NCBI GenBank assembly: GCA_021158865.1
Contig: JAGGSX010000096.1
Location: forward strand, 1 to 8,715
Length of the DNA stretch: 8,715 nt
Direction of reading: 5' to 3'
Origin: Thermoplasmata archaeon
GTDB lineage: Archaea > Thermoplasmatota > E2 > UBA202 > JdFR-43
Every line of letters begins with the position of its first letter. The first letter of the stretch is position 1. The notes below the pieces were generated by a model that made no database searches, was not told where the DNA came from, and worked only from the letters and a program-made list of their open reading frames with translations. The translations under genes and the position numbers were made by a program. Of the stretch, positions 6,761 to 8,715 are shown piece after piece.

Positions 6761-6780
6761 TATTTATATTTAGTATAAAT
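6761..6780 (-). promoter_or_regulatory. Probable TATA box of the propeller lipoprotein gene
   Basis: The - strand sequence atttatactaaatataaata is centred 22-27 nt before the ATG at 6749 and about 70 nt before the alternative GTG at 6700. Its position supports the upstream ATG, and therefore a frameshift in the poly-A run, as the original gene start. Confidence 0.5.
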
Positions 6781-6796
6781 TATAGCTTTGGGCATT

Positions 6797-8545
6797 TTAC
6801 TTAATGTTGCCAGATATCAGAATAGAAAGAATTCTTTTTATAAATGGGAATCTTTCCATAATCATTTGTAGTAAATTATATTCCTGATTTACTGGAGTTG
6901 CAACTGAAACTTTTATTATGCAATAGTTACTTTCATTGTTCCCATTTATAATCTTTATCCCACCTGAAAAATTCTGTTCTTTTTCATTTGGAACTTTTAT
7001 GGTTACAGTTACATTCATGCAATGCCCTTCTTTGAGTTTGGTGCCATTCATCATACTGAAAGACCAGTTTCCCCACGATGGCCATTCCACAATTTTCCAG
7101 TCCAAGCTTGATAACTCTTCTCCAACATTCATTATTGTTATGTTTTTTGTAATTGTCGAGCCAGGCTTAACTTTTACAAATGTGAAATTTCCGTAACACT
7201 GCAACTTTGGATTTGTTGGAATCCATGAGTTCCCCAATCCTTTTATACAGAAATTTGCTGTATTATTATATTGATATAAGTCATGCCACCCTTCATCATA
7301 ATAATAGCTCTCTCCAGGATTTGCAGAAGATATTACAGTTATTGGGTCATCCCCTCCCAGCAAAGCACGGACAGTAGATGTTCTATCAATCGGCTGTCCT
7401 CCTCTCGAAAGTTTGAGATATATATAAAAATCGTCTCCTTTTGGAAAAGCAACTGGCTGTTGCAGATCAACTGTATGAAAACCAACGTTGGCTATACTCC
7501 CTTCCTGTTTAGTAAGAATGTCTTCAAGCCTTTCGTGTTCAAATCTATCATATATGGCAATGGTATAATCAACATTGTCAGCAGCAGTATAAAAGCTTAC
7601 CACTTCAACTGAAATGTTATCGCTTGTGATGAATGCATTGAATGCCTCACTACAATTCATGGTGTCGCGCCATCCGTGATAATCATGGTAATAAACATAA
7701 CTGTATTTCATCCTTTCCACATTTTTGAAAGAGACAGCTCCCATCTCTGGATGATGACCACACCATTTATCATAATAGGAAATCCAGAAATATCCATGAA
7801 GACCCCAATGATTGCCCCAGCTGTTTTTGCATAGCCATGCGCCTGGGCGAGGAGCCTGAGTTGTTTTGTTATCATCCCATCCAACTATAGCTATCCCGTG
7901 ATTCGGTTCAAAATTGCTTGTTGGCGGCTGATAGAATGTATAGTCTGTTGTATCAAGGAATGAACTGGTGTAGCATATACAGGTTGCCATTGCTCCATTT
8001 TCCATTATTGCTTCCTTTATAGAATCTATTCCGCTCAAATCATTGCCAGCATTATACCATTCTATGTCCCGAACATAATAATTATGGAAACCAGCCTGCC
8101 AGCGGGGCGGCGGTGTGTCGTATGATTGCCCATCCGCATCTCGAACAGCCCCATCACCTCTTGAGAGATAAGCAGAAGCTATTCTATAATCTCCACCATT
8201 ATGAACTTCAAGGCCATTCCCAGTGGGTGGATTTATATCGTCATTATTAAACTTATTAAAACCATTCCACCAATCAAGATGGTATTCCGCCAGATTTGGT
8301 TCTCCATGCTCTCCGTTTCTTTTCCACTCACCACTCATCAACAAATTACTTTCTATTGCAGCCATCGTAGCATGACACCAGCATGTCCCACCTTTTTGGC
8401 TTTTTATAGATGTAACATAATTTTTTCCATCTACATTTCGCAAATCAAAATGGCTTGGTAAATGTGTTTTCATACCTGTGCCCTGAAATGAGGATATTAC
8501 AATTACAATAATAATTGTTGCAAATAATATTTTTTTTAGGCTCAT
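6797..8545 (-). CDS. Secreted papain-family (C1A) cysteine peptidase with lectin-like and Ig-like domains
   Basis: Numbering is from the ATG at 8545 (582 residues). Residues 1-24 are a signal peptide (MSLKKILFATIIIVIVISSF). The mature peptidase follows directly at LPSHFDLRN (29-37), with no inhibitory propeptide. Catalytic residues are visible as SQKGGTCWCHA (Gln50 oxyanion, Cys55 nucleophile), NHGIAIVGWDD (His216) and KNSWGNHWG (Asn241). After the peptidase, about 280-435 resembles the lectin-like domain often found behind archaeal and bacterial C1A domains (MKYSYVYYHDYHGW onwards). About 445-550 is an Ig/BACON-like beta domain with many N-x-S/T sites (NFT, NIT, NWS, NGT, NVT, NFS, NES), suggesting glycosylation outside the cell. 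The last 25 residues form an amphipathic tail (LLQMIMERFPFIKRILSIL). It probably digests extracellular protein. A TTG codon 12 nt upstream is less likely as the start than this ATG, which the TATA position favours. Confidence 0.9.
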   Translation of the reverse strand: MSLKKILFATIIIVIVISSFQGTGMKTHLPSHFDLRNVDGKNYVTSIKSQKGGTCWCHATMAAIESNLLMSGEWKRNGEHGEPNLAEYHLDWWNGFNKFNNDDINPPTGNGLEVHNGGDYRIASAYLSRGDGAVRDADGQSYDTPPPRWQAGFHNYYVRDIEWYNAGNDLSGIDSIKEAIMENGAMATCICYTSSFLDTTDYTFYQPPTSNFEPNHGIAIVGWDDNKTTQAPRPGAWLCKNSWGNHWGLHGYFWISYYDKWCGHHPEMGAVSFKNVERMKYSYVYYHDYHGWRDTMNCSEAFNAFITSDNISVEVVSFYTAADNVDYTIAIYDRFEHERLEDILTKQEGSIANVGFHTVDLQQPVAFPKGDDFYIYLKLSRGGQPIDRTSTVRALLGGDDPITVISSANPGESYYYDEGWHDLYQYNNTANFCIKGLGNSWIPTNPKLQCYGNFTFVKVKPGSTITKNITIMNVGEELSSLDWKIVEWPSWGNWSFSMMNGTKLKEGHCMNVTVTIKVPNEKEQNFSGGIKIINGNNESNYCIIKVSVATPVNQEYNLLQMIMERFPFIKRILSILISGNIK

Positions 8546-8562
8546 GACATTAAACAATCCAT

Positions 8563-8576
8563 GATTAAATTATTTT
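8563..8576 (-). promoter_or_regulatory. Probable TATA box of the C1A peptidase gene
   Basis: The - strand run aaaataatttaatc is centred about 24-27 nt upstream of the ATG at 8545, and too close (about 12 nt) to the TTG at 8557 for leaderless use of that codon. This is the main reason for choosing the ATG. Confidence 0.45.
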
Positions 8577-8581
8577 TCCTT

Positions 8582-8715
8582 TTAATCAAAGTTTATCAAA
8601 AGCGCATTCGTTTCCTTGCTTATTTCATTTCCAAGTTTGTCTTTTGCCTCTACTTTTATAACTTGACTTTGCCATTTCAAGCTAATTATACTGCCATTGT
8701 ATAATTTGCCAATTG
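8582..8715 (-). CDS. 3' end of a gene: C-terminal Ig/PKD-like domain, cut by the window edge
   Basis: A frame open from the window edge to a TAA at 8582-8584 gives 43 residues. They contain IGKLYNG, WQSQVIKVEAKDKLGNE and the terminal ISKETNALLINFD. The segment ending in KVEAKDKLGNE resembles the last strands of PKD/fibronectin-like domains in archaeal surface proteins, where a V-x-A-x-D-x-x-G-N pattern is common. The gene begins beyond 8715, so its full function cannot be told; by analogy it would be a secreted or surface protein. The peptidase ATG is 36 bp downstream with its own TATA-like box. Part of this coding segment is duplicated, in decayed form, at the left edge of the window. Confidence 0.7.
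   Translation of the reverse strand, partial: IGKLYNGSIISLKWQSQVIKVEAKDKLGNEISKETNALLINFD
8660..8715 (-). repeat. Right copy of edge-to-edge inverted repeat
   Basis: The reverse complement of 8692-8715 equals 32-55, and that of 8660-8674 equals 73-87, with 17 diverged bases between the blocks in both copies. This copy lies inside an open coding frame, so it is probably the functional or younger one. The repeat may extend past the window edge. Confidence 0.8.

Noticed and set aside
8555..8557. TTG as start of the C1A peptidase
   Set aside because: It adds only four residues before a typical signal peptide start, lies too close to the TATA-like box, and an ATG is available 12 nt downstream.
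32..8715. Inverted repeats at both edges read as terminal repeats of a large transposon
   Set aside because: No transposase or integrase lies between them, the cargo is housekeeping genes, and both repeat copies are in-frame coding sequence with diverged middle parts, which fits paralogous gene ends better.
1..8715. tRNA, rRNA, CRISPR array or defence genes
   Set aside because: I looked for cloverleaf-like segments in the intergenic gaps, regularly spaced repeats and nuclease, helicase or toxin motifs, and saw none. The gaps between genes are about 40-60 bp, too short for most such elements.

Overview
The window looks like a piece of an AT-rich archaeal chromosome. The main evidence is a clamp-loader large subunit (RfcL) with a C-terminal PCNA-binding box, an archaeal-type translin/TRAX protein, and TATA-like boxes about 26-27 nt upstream of start codons with no Shine-Dalgarno sequence, the pattern of leaderless archaeal transcripts. 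Two secreted or surface proteins carry Ig/PKD-like domains and a short amphipathic tail that remind me of uncultured Thermoplasmatota/Euryarchaeota. That lineage call is inference from memory, not a search.

Layout. Only hutI (152-1312) is on the + strand; every other gene is on the - strand. Right to left, the - strand holds: the 3' end of a gene cut by the window edge (8582-8715), an Ig/PKD-like domain tail; a secreted papain-type (C1A) cysteine peptidase (6797-8545); a TolB-like beta-propeller lipoprotein gene broken by two opposite frameshifts (6018-6749); acetyl-CoA synthetase acs (4039-5958); a membrane-anchored coiled-coil protein of unknown function (3292-3996) whose stop overlaps the start of rfcL (2021-3295); and a translin-family RNA-binding protein/RNase (1304-1972), whose 3' end overlaps the 3' end of hutI by 9 bp. 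The first 151 bases hold a short decayed copy of the same coding segment found at the right edge, in inverted orientation.

Functionally the window mixes core metabolism (histidine breakdown, acetate activation), DNA replication (clamp loading), RNA processing (translin) and surface or extracellular proteins (peptidase, propeller lipoprotein, Ig-like protein). Peptide degradation by a secreted protease, histidine catabolism and acetyl-CoA formation would fit a heterotrophic, protein-using archaeon. I see no defence system, CRISPR array, tRNA/rRNA or transposase. The observations most worth following up are the translationally coupled membrane coiled-coil/RfcL pair, the doubly frameshifted lipoprotein, the matching decayed coding fragments at the two edges, the unusual peptidase architecture, and a Gly at the domain-hinge position of Acs.
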